Shown here: one piece after another, positions 34,472 to 41,604 of the stretch
Position numbering within the stretch: position 1 is the stretch's first letter
Layout of the letters: each line of letters begins with the position of its first letter
Program-made: the position numbers and the translations under genes
The notes under the pieces: model-generated
Told to the model about the DNA's origin: nothing
The model's input: the letters and a program-made list of their open reading frames with translations, nothing else
The model's database searches: none
Origin: Lentisphaeria bacterium
GTDB lineage: Bacteria > Verrucomicrobiota > Lentisphaeria > Oligosphaerales > Oligosphaeraceae
NCBI GenBank assembly: GCA_016288215.1
Contig: JAEEYQ010000040.1
Location: 1-52,051 of the forward strand
DNA length: 52,051 nt
Direction: 5' to 3'

Positions 34472-35686
34472 CTACAATTCGAAGATTTCGCATTCGCCAG
34501 GCGTGAGCCACAGGGTGTCCGTGTATTTGTCCGCAGGCACTTTTGTTCCGTCCTTCAGGATGCGTGTCACGCCGGGCTCGAATGTGATGGTCAAATGCAT
34601 TTCCTCCGTGAGGCTTCTGTTGACGATGACCAGATAGCGGCGGCCTTCCTTCTCCAGCTGCGAAACGATGGCGCCTTTGTTTTGGGTCTCCAGTTTCGTG
34701 ACCTTCGGCGGCAGCTGCTCCAGCCGTTTCGTGCCGTCGGGAATCTTCTCGCCGAGATGGTTCACGGCGATGACGCGGGAGCGCACGAACACAAACGCCC
34801 TGGCCTGCAGTTCGCGGTTCATGTCGCGGATGCGGTCATAGGCGCTGCTCCGCTTTCCTGCCAGTGTGATGGGCGCATCGTGGTACTCCTTCTCCGTTGG
34901 ATTCCAGTAGGTGAAATACTGGAGCCCCTGCGCGCCGTAGGCGAGATTGCTGTACATCTGCAGGCGGAGGCTGGCCATCGTGGGCGGCGGATAGGACCAG
35001 TGGGACGTCGACAGCGCGAACGCCCAGAAGGGCCGGTTCACCCTCCGCGACTCCTCCGAAATGACTTCCAGATTGCCGTACCAGTCCGCCCGAAGGGTGT
35101 TTTCGCCGATGACGGGATAATGGTCGAAGGAGATCAGCGGGATGGGCACGGCCTCCACGAAGTGGCGGACGTGTTTCCGATAGTCCTCCAGCGTGGGGAA
35201 GGGGCCGTAGGTGGGCAGCAGGTTCAGATAGCACACATGGTTCGGGTCCGTGTCCAAGATGCGCTTCGCCCATGCCCACAGTTTGTCAAAGGAATCGTCC
35301 ATGGGCTCGTCCTTAAGGAAATAGCCCGCCAGCGCAGGATGGTTCATGACGGCCTTCACCGTCTCCTCCGGTTGCTCGCGCAGTTTGTCGCACATGAACA
35401 TGATGCGTATGCCGGCCTCCTTCCCAAGATCCAGCTCGCGGAGGGCCCATTCATAATCCCATGTATGGGAGAAGTTTACATTGATTCCCGCATCCTTCAT
35501 CTCCAGCAGGCGCTCAAGAGTGAACTCCTCGCCCGGCGGCATGCTGATCCACGACATGATCGGCAGAATGTCCTGCCCCGGAAACAGATCCGCTGGCGAC
35601 GTAGTCTGTCTCTCCTGCGCCAGAGCCGTTCCGCTCCCCGCCATCGCGCAGGCGGCGACAATGCTCAACCACTTGAATGCTTTCAT
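34472..35686 (-). CDS. Secreted TIM-barrel glycoside hydrolase-like protein (GH42/GH-A-like)
   Basis: 404 residues with a clear signal peptide (MKAFKWLSIVAACAMAGSG, cleavage near LAQ-ER). The barrel includes LLEMKDAGINVNFSHTWDY, HPALAGYFLKDEPMDDS (a candidate acid/base glutamate after strand 4), VPIPLISFDHYPVIG and LQYFTYWNP, followed by a small C-terminal beta-sandwich (~320-404), as in GH42-like clan A enzymes. The specific family is uncertain. It follows the 35728 gene by 41 bp of AATTAGG repeat, which also provides its Shine-Dalgarno-like AGGGA. Likely an exported glycosidase in the same message as the preceding propeller gene. Confidence 0.75.
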   Translation of the reverse strand: MKAFKWLSIVAACAMAGSGTALAQERQTTSPADLFPGQDILPIMSWISMPPGEEFTLERLLEMKDAGINVNFSHTWDYEWALRELDLGKEAGIRIMFMCDKLREQPEETVKAVMNHPALAGYFLKDEPMDDSFDKLWAWAKRILDTDPNHVCYLNLLPTYGPFPTLEDYRKHVRHFVEAVPIPLISFDHYPVIGENTLRADWYGNLEVISEESRRVNRPFWAFALSTSHWSYPPPTMASLRLQMYSNLAYGAQGLQYFTYWNPTEKEYHDAPITLAGKRSSAYDRIRDMNRELQARAFVFVRSRVIAVNHLGEKIPDGTKRLEQLPPKVTKLETQNKGAIVSQLEKEGRRYLVIVNRSLTEEMHLTITFEPGVTRILKDGTKVPADKYTDTLWLTPGECEIFEL

Positions 35687-35693
35687 GGTGTCC

Positions 35694-35730
35694 CTAATTC
35701 CTAATTTCTAATTCCTAATTTCTAATTCTA
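35694..35730. repeat. AATTAGG-type array filling an intergenic gap
   Basis: Four to five CTAATTCCTAATTT steps fill the gap between two co-directional genes. The array ends exactly in the TAG stop of the upstream gene, and its other end holds the Shine-Dalgarno-like sequence of the next gene. Confidence 0.88.
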
Positions 35731-37269
35731 TCTGAACTGCATGGAGTAGACGTCGGCGTCCATCATGCGGAACTCGAGGTAGACGGGCTTTCCGGCGAGC
35801 TTGGAGACGGCCTCCGCATCGTCGAAGAGGACTTTGCGGTCGATGGCGTTGCCGAAGGTCTCGCAGGAGGGATAGCGGTGGCCGTCCGCGTCGATGAGCG
35901 TGACGTAGACGTACCCTCTGGCGGAGGTGGCGAAGTTGATGTGCAGCTCGCTACCCGTGAAGGTGAAGGGCTTGGTCACCGCCATGGCCTCCGTGCCGCC
36001 GGAGTGGAGGGAGGCGAAGCCGTCCATGCGGATGGAGTAGCGGATGAGCTGGACGGGATCCACCATCCAGCAGTAGCCGGGCAGGTAGAATGACAGTTCG
36101 TCGGGGGCGCCGGGCACCTTGCTTGGGGTGACGGCGAAGCTCCGGTTGGGATAGCAGTCGCCGTAGAGCCAGTTGAGGCCGTTCTCCGGCTCGGGGCGGA
36201 TGAAGGCCTCGTTGAAGCGGTGGAAAATCTTGCCGTCGCGGGAGGACATGAAGGCGCAGTCCGTGATCACGGTGGCGAAGCGAGTTTCCAGCTCCATGCG
36301 GAGCTTGCGGTGCTCCTTGCCTCCCAGCTCCTCGAAGCTGTTGCTCCACTGGTAGCGGTTGATGTAGCGGGTCGGGGTGCCGATAAGGATCTGCGGCGCA
36401 CGGAAATAGGGCTCCACATTGTTGGTGTAGAGCGGGATGTCCTCGCCGTCCTCGAAGACCAGTTGCACGGGGTCGGTCCACGTCTTGAAGTCCTTGGACT
36501 CGATGTAGCGGACGTCGCGTATCCCCTCGTCCAACGGGTTGGGCATGCTTTGGCCATGGGCTTTGCGGATGTAGCCGCGGTAGAGGCCGGCCCTCGCGTC
36601 CCAGAAAACCACGTTGAGGGAGTCGAAGTCGCCTTTGGAGGTGATGTAGTCGCCGGCGGTGAAGTGGATGCCGTCCGTGCTGGGGAAGCAGCGGAGGCCT
36701 TCCTTGTCGCGGGCGATGCCCTTGTAGCGGGCCTCGGGGGCGCAGGCGGGGTTGTCGTCGCGGAACACCATGAAATTGCCAATTTGGAAGATGGTGGTGC
36801 CGTCCATGACGATGTTGTTGTCCTTGCTGCCCTCGAACTCCAGCAGACCCAGATTGGGGCGGACCCAATGGATGCCGTCGGGGCTTTCCATGTAGCAGGC
36901 GACGATGCCCTTCTCGGGCTTGGCGTTGGGCTCCTTGGAGGGCATCTGCCAGCCGAGGTAGTACATGCGGTAGGTGCCCTTCTCGTAGGTGCCGTCCACG
37001 CCGTGGAACTGGTCGTCGAAGAACAGGTTGTGGTAGTTGCAGCCGTCGCCCTCCCACGGCTTGTCGTGGACCAAGACGGTCTCCTGCAGGACTGGCTGAT
37101 GGACCTTCAGTTCCGCCGTGGTCTTGGTGCAGTCGAGAAGATAGGTGTCAAAGAAGCACTCACGGTCGCTGCCGATGGGAATGGGTCCCCCCGGCGGGGT
37201 GTTGATCACAACGGCCGCCTGGACGCCGACGGCGGACGTGAGCAGCATGGTCATCCAAAAATTTCGCAT
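35728..37269 (-). CDS. Secreted five-bladed beta-propeller hydrolase-like protein (GH43/GH32-like)
   Basis: 513 residues with a signal peptide ([18 protein letters not shown]). It has propeller-like blades: [71 protein letters not shown] and [15 protein letters not shown]. These match secreted proteins of Planctomycetes/Lentisphaerae that resemble GH43/GH32 or sialidase-like propellers. Catalytic acids cannot be assigned. A C-terminal beta-sandwich (~415-513) ends in [21 protein letters not shown] precedes the ATG at 37269. A 19-bp inverted repeat lies in its leader. Function as a glycoside hydrolase is inference. Confidence 0.72.
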   Translation of the reverse strand: MRNFWMTMLLTSAVGVQAAVVINTPPGGPIPIGSDRECFFDTYLLDCTKTTAELKVHQPVLQETVLVHDKPWEGDGCNYHNLFFDDQFHGVDGTYEKGTYRMYYLGWQMPSKEPNAKPEKGIVACYMESPDGIHWVRPNLGLLEFEGSKDNNIVMDGTTIFQIGNFMVFRDDNPACAPEARYKGIARDKEGLRCFPSTDGIHFTAGDYITSKGDFDSLNVVFWDARAGLYRGYIRKAHGQSMPNPLDEGIRDVRYIESKDFKTWTDPVQLVFEDGEDIPLYTNNVEPYFRAPQILIGTPTRYINRYQWSNSFEELGGKEHRKLRMELETRFATVITDCAFMSSRDGKIFHRFNEAFIRPEPENGLNWLYGDCYPNRSFAVTPSKVPGAPDELSFYLPGYCWMVDPVQLIRYSIRMDGFASLHSGGTEAMAVTKPFTFTGSELHINFATSARGYVYVTLIDADGHRYPSCETFGNAIDRKVLFDDAEAVSKLAGKPVYLEFRMMDADVYSMQFR

Positions 37270-37312
37270 TGTTTTCCCTTTCCAAATCCTTCCTGTTCAA
37301 GGTAATACACAT

Positions 37313-37385
37313 ATCCCACCGAGGCCCTTTCCGTCCTCCTGCGCTGTCACTTTGACGACGCGGGGAGAAAGGGACCTGGTGGGAT
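37313..37385. repeat. Imperfect 19-bp inverted repeat between pseudopilin 3 and the propeller gene
   Basis: The left arm (37313-37331, ATCCCACCGAGGCCCTTTC) pairs with the right arm (37367-37385, GAAAGGGACCTGGTGGGAT) at 16 of 19 positions, with a ~35-nt loop. No T-tract follows on the transcribed strand, so a processing site or attenuator is more likely than a simple terminator. Confidence 0.6.
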
Positions 37386-37416
37386 GCATCGAGTTCGTCA
37401 AGTCAGTCCGCAGGAA

Positions 37417-38151
37417 CTATTTGTAGTTAATCAGGTTCTTGGCGTCCATGTCAAAGAAGTAGACGCCGTTGGCGTAGGAGGACAGTTCGCACTTCATCCA
37501 GTTGTTCAGGAATTCGCCGCCGCCGACCGTGCCGGCATGGCCGTCGTAGAAGGCGATGTTGCAGCGTTCGTTGTGGAGCATGTGATAGTTGTATCTCAGG
37601 CCCTGCGTCACGCACAAGTGGGTGTGGGGGCGCTGGGCGGCCTCATACCAGCCGTCGCCCAGCATGGTGAAGCAGGACGGGTTCTTCATGCGATAGCTGT
37701 TTAGGGCAATCACGCGGACGCCAGGAGTGATTTGGTCGACAACCACCTTGACAGGAGTGGCGATGTGATCCCAATGGGGAGTGCCATAGACCGTGTCGCA
37801 GGTGGACGTGTTGAACACGTCGTGGGGCAGGGAGCAGGAGGGGCATTGGACGATGTCAGAGTTGGTTTCCAGATAGCCATTGGCCATGAGGATGCCCGAC
37901 CACATGCCATAGTTGGGAGGCACGACGCCGCCGTCCCACTGCAACTGGGCACCATGGGTGAGGATGGCTAGACCCTTGAAGTCATCCATGTACAGCAGCA
38001 TGGCCTGCATGGAGCCTCGGACATTGGAGGTGCAGTTGACGGTGATGGCCTTCTGCTTGGCCTTGGCCAGAGCGGGCAGGAGCATACCAGCCAGAATGGC
38101 AATGATGGCGATGACGACAAGGAGTTCGATGAGAGTGAAACGTTTCTTCAT
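37417..38151 (-). CDS. Type II secretion-like pseudopilin, H-x9-DG family (3)
   Basis: 244 residues. [19 protein letters not shown] carries the prepilin cleavage site and N-terminal helix. The C-terminal [18 protein letters not shown] keeps H-x9-DG, and the central domain contains QCPSCSLPH. The first ~50 residues are almost the same as in the other two copies, while the rest is diverged. The ATG at 38151 follows GGAAAGGTATTTGCA. It is upstream of, and co-directional with, the secreted propeller gene, separated by 147 bp with an inverted repeat. Probable inner-membrane-anchored pseudopilus subunit. Confidence 0.92.
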   Translation of the reverse strand: MKKRFTLIELLVVIAIIAILAGMLLPALAKAKQKAITVNCTSNVRGSMQAMLLYMDDFKGLAILTHGAQLQWDGGVVPPNYGMWSGILMANGYLETNSDIVQCPSCSLPHDVFNTSTCDTVYGTPHWDHIATPVKVVVDQITPGVRVIALNSYRMKNPSCFTMLGDGWYEAAQRPHTHLCVTQGLRYNYHMLHNERCNIAFYDGHAGTVGGGEFLNNWMKCELSSYANGVYFFDMDAKNLINYK

Positions 38152-38184
38152 TGCAAATACCTTTCCATTAATGACTTACGGCTT

Positions 38185-38211
38185 TAAAATACCTCCCCGA
38201 AATGGTTTCGG
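38185..38211 (-). promoter_or_regulatory. Pseudopilin 5' leader motif (copy 3)
   Basis: On the minus strand a perfect CCGAAA-CCA-TTTCGG hairpin is followed by GGAGGTATTTTA. The TTCGGG-N2-GGTA block matches the leaders of pseudopilins 1 and 2. Confidence 0.5.
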
Positions 38212-38283
38212 AAAGACAAGAGATATTTCTTTTCCGTACGTCCATTAAAATAACCCTTCTTGCAGGAAAAGAAAAGAATGTAG

Positions 38284-38325
38284 GTGCCAAAAATCAGTAT
38301 TAATGTGCCAAAATGTAGGATTGAT
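38284..38325. promoter_or_regulatory. Tandem 21-bp direct repeats, candidate AraC-type operator
   Basis: GTGCCAAAAATCAGTATTAAT is directly followed by GTGCCAAAATGTAGGATTGAT (16 of 21 positions equal). A third GTGCCA lies inside the promoter at 38391. Two-turn spacing in a divergent region next to an AraC gene suggests binding by that regulator. Confidence 0.45.
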
Positions 38326-38381
38326 GCGAGAATATGAGAGTTACGGCGCCGCTGCAGATATTCGTTGTGGAACGGTTTATA

Positions 38382-38410
38382 TTGACAAATGTGCCATAAA
38401 ATGTTATTAT
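38382..38410 (+). promoter_or_regulatory. Sigma-70-type promoter toward the AraC gene
   Basis: Perfect TTGACA (38382-38387), 17-bp spacer, TATTAT (38405-38410). The start near 38417 leaves a ~285-nt leader. Two very short open frames start at 38417 (18 codons) and 38439 (21 codons, MKKRRRSLYPIRVEYDFF); both are too short to call as genes. Confidence 0.7.
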
Positions 38411-38517
38411 AATGCCATGTTCCTTAAGAAGAACGGTCATGAAGAAACGCAGGAGGAGTTTATACCCCATTAGGGTAGAGTATGATTTTTTTGAAACGAC
38501 ATGACAGTTCGCACGTC

Positions 38518-38628
38518 AGCCCCGAAGGGGCGGCGGAGCACAGCCCGGGGTAAGCGTGGCCGCGAGGCGGCAAGCGTAACCCCGGGTATGGCAGATAGTT
38601 ACGATTGTTCAAGCCCTGAAGGGGCGGC
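38518..38628. repeat. GC-rich hairpin element (CCCGGGGT / ACCCCGGG)
   Basis: AGCCCCGAAGGGGCGG (38519), a long hairpin with arms CCCGGGGT (38544) and ACCCCGGG (38579) around CCGCGAGGCGG, then AAGCCCTGAAGGGGCGGCAG (38611). It resembles dispersed hairpin elements common in gut and marine bacterial genomes and has the same style as 27396-27657. It lies in the long leader of the AraC gene. Confidence 0.75.
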
Positions 38629-38702
38629 AGAAAACAACAGGTGCAATCCATTCAGGAAACGTAAAATTTCAACCTAAAGAAGAAAGAAGTATATAAAAGA
38701 AC

Positions 38703-39572
38703 ATGAAGAATTTAATCTTCAAAATGGACAAGATCTGGTTTCCCTATATGAATCTGCTTCCGATGGGCATCCGGCGCATGCCCATGGGCACGGAACGGGA
38801 AAAACTCTTCCATGAGCATGCCTTTTCGGAACTGGTGCTGATTCTGAATGCGGGAGAGGAAACCATTCATTGGTCGGAGGGACGGCGCTATTCCCTTCGA
38901 CGCGGCGACGTGCTTCTCATGCATCCGGGCTGCTATCATGGATACGAAAATGTCCAAAAACTTGAACTGGTGAATCTTCTGTATGACACGACGCAACTGC
39001 CTATGCCCCTTTTGGACGGCATAGAGATGAAATATTACCGCCTGTTTCTTGACCCTTCATTGCCACGGGAGGCGCCTGAAAAGCCAGTCGCGCATTTAGA
39101 TGAATCGCAGACCGTCGCCATGGACGGGGCATACAGGAAAATCGAGGAGGAATTAGCCGGAAACCGTCTGGCGAAGCATTTACGGATATTCGGCATGTTC
39201 GTGGCCCTTTTCGTGGATTTGTGTCGACTGGGCGGCGAAAGCGACCGGATGGACGACACGGAATCCATCTTCATGGCCATAAAATACATCAATCAGCATG
39301 TTTCGGAAAGTCTGGATTTGGACAAGTTGATGCGGCTCTGCAACATGTCCCGCAGAAGTTTCTTCAGGCATTTCCGTGAATTTGCCGATTGCACGCCAGT
39401 GGAATATCAAATGCGCAAGCGACTGGAGATGGCGGAGGAACTACTGCGGAAATCCACCATGACGCTTTCGCAGGTGGCGCAGGCGTGCGGTTTCTGCGAT
39501 TCAAGCTATCTGAGCAAGATGTTCCGCAAGAAGAACGGGATGACGCCGAGGGAATTCCGCAAGACGAAGTGA
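38703..39572 (+). CDS. AraC family transcriptional regulator with N-terminal cupin
   Basis: 289 residues. Residues ~35-110 are a cupin-like sensing domain (FHEHAFSELVLILNAGEE, RRYSLRRGDVLLMHPGCYH). Residues ~185-285 contain two helix-turn-helix motifs of the AraC/XylS type: LDKLMRLCNMSRRSFFRHF and LSQVAQACGFCDSSYLSKMF, ending KKNGMTPREFRK. Such proteins usually bind a sugar or related ligand and activate nearby transport or degradation genes. It is divergent from pseudopilin 3 and the secreted hydrolases and lies upstream of the amidohydrolase pair. Tandem 21-bp repeats in the divergent region are candidate sites. The start has only a weak Shine-Dalgarno sequence (AAAGAAG). Confidence 0.9.
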   Translation: MKNLIFKMDKIWFPYMNLLPMGIRRMPMGTEREKLFHEHAFSELVLILNAGEETIHWSEGRRYSLRRGDVLLMHPGCYHGYENVQKLELVNLLYDTTQLPMPLLDGIEMKYYRLFLDPSLPREAPEKPVAHLDESQTVAMDGAYRKIEEELAGNRLAKHLRIFGMFVALFVDLCRLGGESDRMDDTESIFMAIKYINQHVSESLDLDKLMRLCNMSRRSFFRHFREFADCTPVEYQMRKRLEMAEELLRKSTMTLSQVAQACGFCDSSYLSKMFRKKNGMTPREFRKTK

Positions 39573-39610
39573 CCTCCGCCGCCGTCTGCAATTTTACCTT
39601 TCAGAAGGAT

Positions 39611-39640
39611 TCCACAGAACACACGGAATGACACAGAAGA
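39611..39640. repeat. CCACAG-type short repeat (copy 2)
   Basis: TCCACAGAACACACGGAATG followed by ACACAGAAG. Same order as 12010-12039 and 47293-47320. Confidence 0.5.
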
Positions 39641-39701
39641 CGCTGATGGCAGCCTCAGTCTCTGACTCATATAGCACGTCTCCTTCGAAAGAAAAATCGG
39701 G

Positions 39702-39835
39702 TCATACAAGATTAATCTTGAGGTTATAAGTGGCAAACTTGTTTTTTTCAATTAACTTAAATCCACAGGCATTAATCATGCGGCTGTTTTGTTTGCTGGT
39801 TCCGATGAACTGAAAACCACTCATTTCGAGGCCAC
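39702..39835 (-). pseudogene. C-terminal remnant of a GNAT-like acetyltransferase
   Basis: On the minus strand a frame reads LEMSGFQFIGTSKQNSRMIN, then ACGFKLIEKNKFATYNLKIN and stops at TGA (39704-39702). The pattern (IGTS..NSRMI..CGFK) resembles the end of GNAT-type acetyltransferases. A TAA lies just upstream in frame and no start exists, so only the tail survives. AT-rich like the following amidohydrolase genes. Confidence 0.55.
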
Positions 39836-39874
39836 CTTAAAGGACAACCGCTGGAAAACTGGAATGGCGTTCTG

Positions 39875-40669
39875 ATGGAAGATTGTATGCAAATTTTTGA
39901 TGCCGATGCGCACCCGCCATATTGCGATATGGAGGTCGATTTCATTGGCAATTTGACGCCGGCGTTGTTTTTTAAACGTCTGCGCAAGGCTGGAATTGGC
40001 AGAGCAGCGGGAACGCTTCTGCTTCCTAAGTCCTTGCAAGATGCTATACCGTCGGAAAATGACATCCGCCGCATCAATGACTGCACACTCGCTCTGGCGA
40101 ATGCCTATCAGGGCGAATATGTCCCTGGTATTCATATCCATCCGGCTTTAAAAACGGAGTCCTGCGCTGAAATCGAACGATGTGCTAACCGGGGAGTGCG
40201 TCTGATTGGTGAAATTCAATCGGCATGGCTTGCTGACCTTGAATATCATGAGGCTCTTTCGGAGATTTTTGCCTGCGCAGAACAATTTCAAATGTTCGTC
40301 AGCATTCATCCCGACAATCCAGAACAGTTGCGTCCGTGGGCAGGAAAATTTGCAAAATTAAATTTTCTGTACGGATCACGTCAACACAATGGCATTGCGC
40401 CTGTTATGTCAGTAAGTTTATTGCGGGAATATCCTAATCTATATCTCCGTTTGTCGCAGGTCATTTTTCTCGCGAATTATTATCTGCATACCTTCGCTGA
40501 CAAATTTCCTGTTCGGCAAGTCCTGTTCGGAAGTGGATATCCCTTATGCAATCCTGCAGCGCGCACCGCAGGATGCCTCTGGGAGTTGCGAGATCAGGCG
40601 GAGGATACCAAGCGGATGATTTTCTTTGAGAATGCCGCTGCGTGTTTTACTGCCGTTCAAAAGGAGTAG
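39875..40669 (+). CDS. Amidohydrolase-family (COG2159-like) protein lacking metal ligands
   Basis: 264 residues of the metal-dependent amidohydrolase TIM-barrel family. It is clearly related to the next gene: YVPGIHIHPALKTESCAEI, GVRLIGEIQSAW and VSIHPDNPEQL match its PGIHVHPRF, IKLIGELVP and VSMHPSVPDDM. Key residues differ: the HxH motif is DADAHP instead of DFHAHP, and the late aspartate motif GTDYP is GSGYP. Two metal ligands therefore appear lost and the protein may be a pseudoenzyme or partner subunit. The next gene starts eight bases after its stop. AT-rich relative to neighbours. No good Shine-Dalgarno sequence is seen; the inner ATG (MQIFDADAHP) is an alternative start. Confidence 0.75.
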   Translation: MEDCMQIFDADAHPPYCDMEVDFIGNLTPALFFKRLRKAGIGRAAGTLLLPKSLQDAIPSENDIRRINDCTLALANAYQGEYVPGIHIHPALKTESCAEIERCANRGVRLIGEIQSAWLADLEYHEALSEIFACAEQFQMFVSIHPDNPEQLRPWAGKFAKLNFLYGSRQHNGIAPVMSVSLLREYPNLYLRLSQVIFLANYYLHTFADKFPVRQVLFGSGYPLCNPAARTAGCLWELRDQAEDTKRMIFFENAAACFTAVQKE

Positions 40670-40676
40670 GACAAGC

Positions 40677-41453
40677 ATGACACAATATAAAATCATAGAT
40701 TTTCACGCACATCCATGCTATGATTTTCATCTTGCCAATCATGGTGTGAAAATATCCCATGAGCGTTTTCGTGATGACCTTTTGGCTAACGGAATCACAG
40801 CCGTCTGCGGTTCTGCGATTTGGGCAGATATGACGAAAAAGGAACCGGCTGCCTATGAAGAAGTGTGTATCAAAGCCAATAGAGCCGCGCTTGCTTGCCG
40901 TGATGCGTTGGGGACATTCTACCAACCTGGTATTCATGTCCATCCAAGATTTATCAAGACATCTTGCGAGGAAATAGCCTGGGCGAAAGCCCATGGCATT
41001 AAACTAATTGGAGAACTTGTGCCATATATGATGGGATGGAGCCGATATTCGTCACCGGAAATGTTGGAAATTCTATCCTATGCTGATGAACTTGGTATGG
41101 TTGTCAGCATGCATCCTAGCGTCCCTGATGACATGGAGGCTCTTGCCGCCGCTCTGCCTAATCTGAAGCTGGTATATGCTCATCTTGGCGGATATGGTCA
41201 ATATGAGAGTCATCTCGCTCTGATGAAAAAACACGACAATGTATATTTCGATTATTCCGCACATGGTTCGGATTTTGACGGCATTCTGCGAAAGACAATC
41301 AACGAAGTGGGATGTGACAGAATCTTGTTTGGAACCGATTATCCCGGAGTCAATCCTGCCTCTGATATCGCCGCCGTGCTATTCGAAGACCTCACGCCTT
41401 ATGAACTGGAATGTATTTTCCACCGTAATGCGGAAGAACTGCTGAGATTGTAA
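40677..41453 (+). CDS. Amidohydrolase-family (COG2159-like) metal-dependent hydrolase
   Basis: 258 residues. The ATG at 40677 follows AAGGAGTAGGA, a strong ribosome site that overlaps the end of the previous gene; the longer frame upstream is rejected. All usual motifs are present: IIDFHAHP (HxH metal site), PGIHVHPRF, VVSMHPSVP, VYAHLGGYG and the late ILFGTDYPGV aspartate. Family members act as hydrolases or decarboxylases on small organic substrates. The pair with the degenerate paralogue upstream suggests a two-subunit enzyme or a duplication followed by loss. Lower GC than the flanking genes suggests acquisition. Substrate unknown. Confidence 0.85.
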   Translation: MTQYKIIDFHAHPCYDFHLANHGVKISHERFRDDLLANGITAVCGSAIWADMTKKEPAAYEEVCIKANRAALACRDALGTFYQPGIHVHPRFIKTSCEEIAWAKAHGIKLIGELVPYMMGWSRYSSPEMLEILSYADELGMVVSMHPSVPDDMEALAAALPNLKLVYAHLGGYGQYESHLALMKKHDNVYFDYSAHGSDFDGILRKTINEVGCDRILFGTDYPGVNPASDIAAVLFEDLTPYELECIFHRNAEELLRL

Positions 41454-41464
41454 AAAAGGTTCCC

Positions 41465-41574
41465 TGACGCGAGACGTGAGGTGTGAGACATGGGGGAGAC
41501 AAGAGACGGGAGACTGGAGACGGGAGGTGTCTCACTTTTCGCTTTTCATTTGACACGAGAAGTGAGACATGAGG
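41465..41574. repeat. GAGAC-heptamer run with GAAAAGCGAAAAG core (inverted orientation)
   Basis: Seven-base steps such as GAGACAA GAGACGG GAGACTG GAGACGG are followed by CTCACTTTTCGCTTTTCATT and further GTGAGAC steps. It is the reverse complement of the 34271-34380 arrangement and fills the gap before the rhomboid gene. Confidence 0.78.
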
Positions 41575-41604
41575 AATGAAAGGGAGAATGTCGGAGGTGC
41601 TTTG

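Noticed and set aside
36220..37305. 361-codon open frame opposite the propeller gene
   Set aside because: Composition is dominated by Val/Ala/Gly-rich antisense translation, no recognisable domain; the minus-strand gene has signal peptide and propeller motifs.
38417..38504. Small leader-peptide genes before the AraC gene
   Set aside because: Two short frames (18 and 21 codons) follow the promoter, but ribosome sites are weak and length is compatible with chance.
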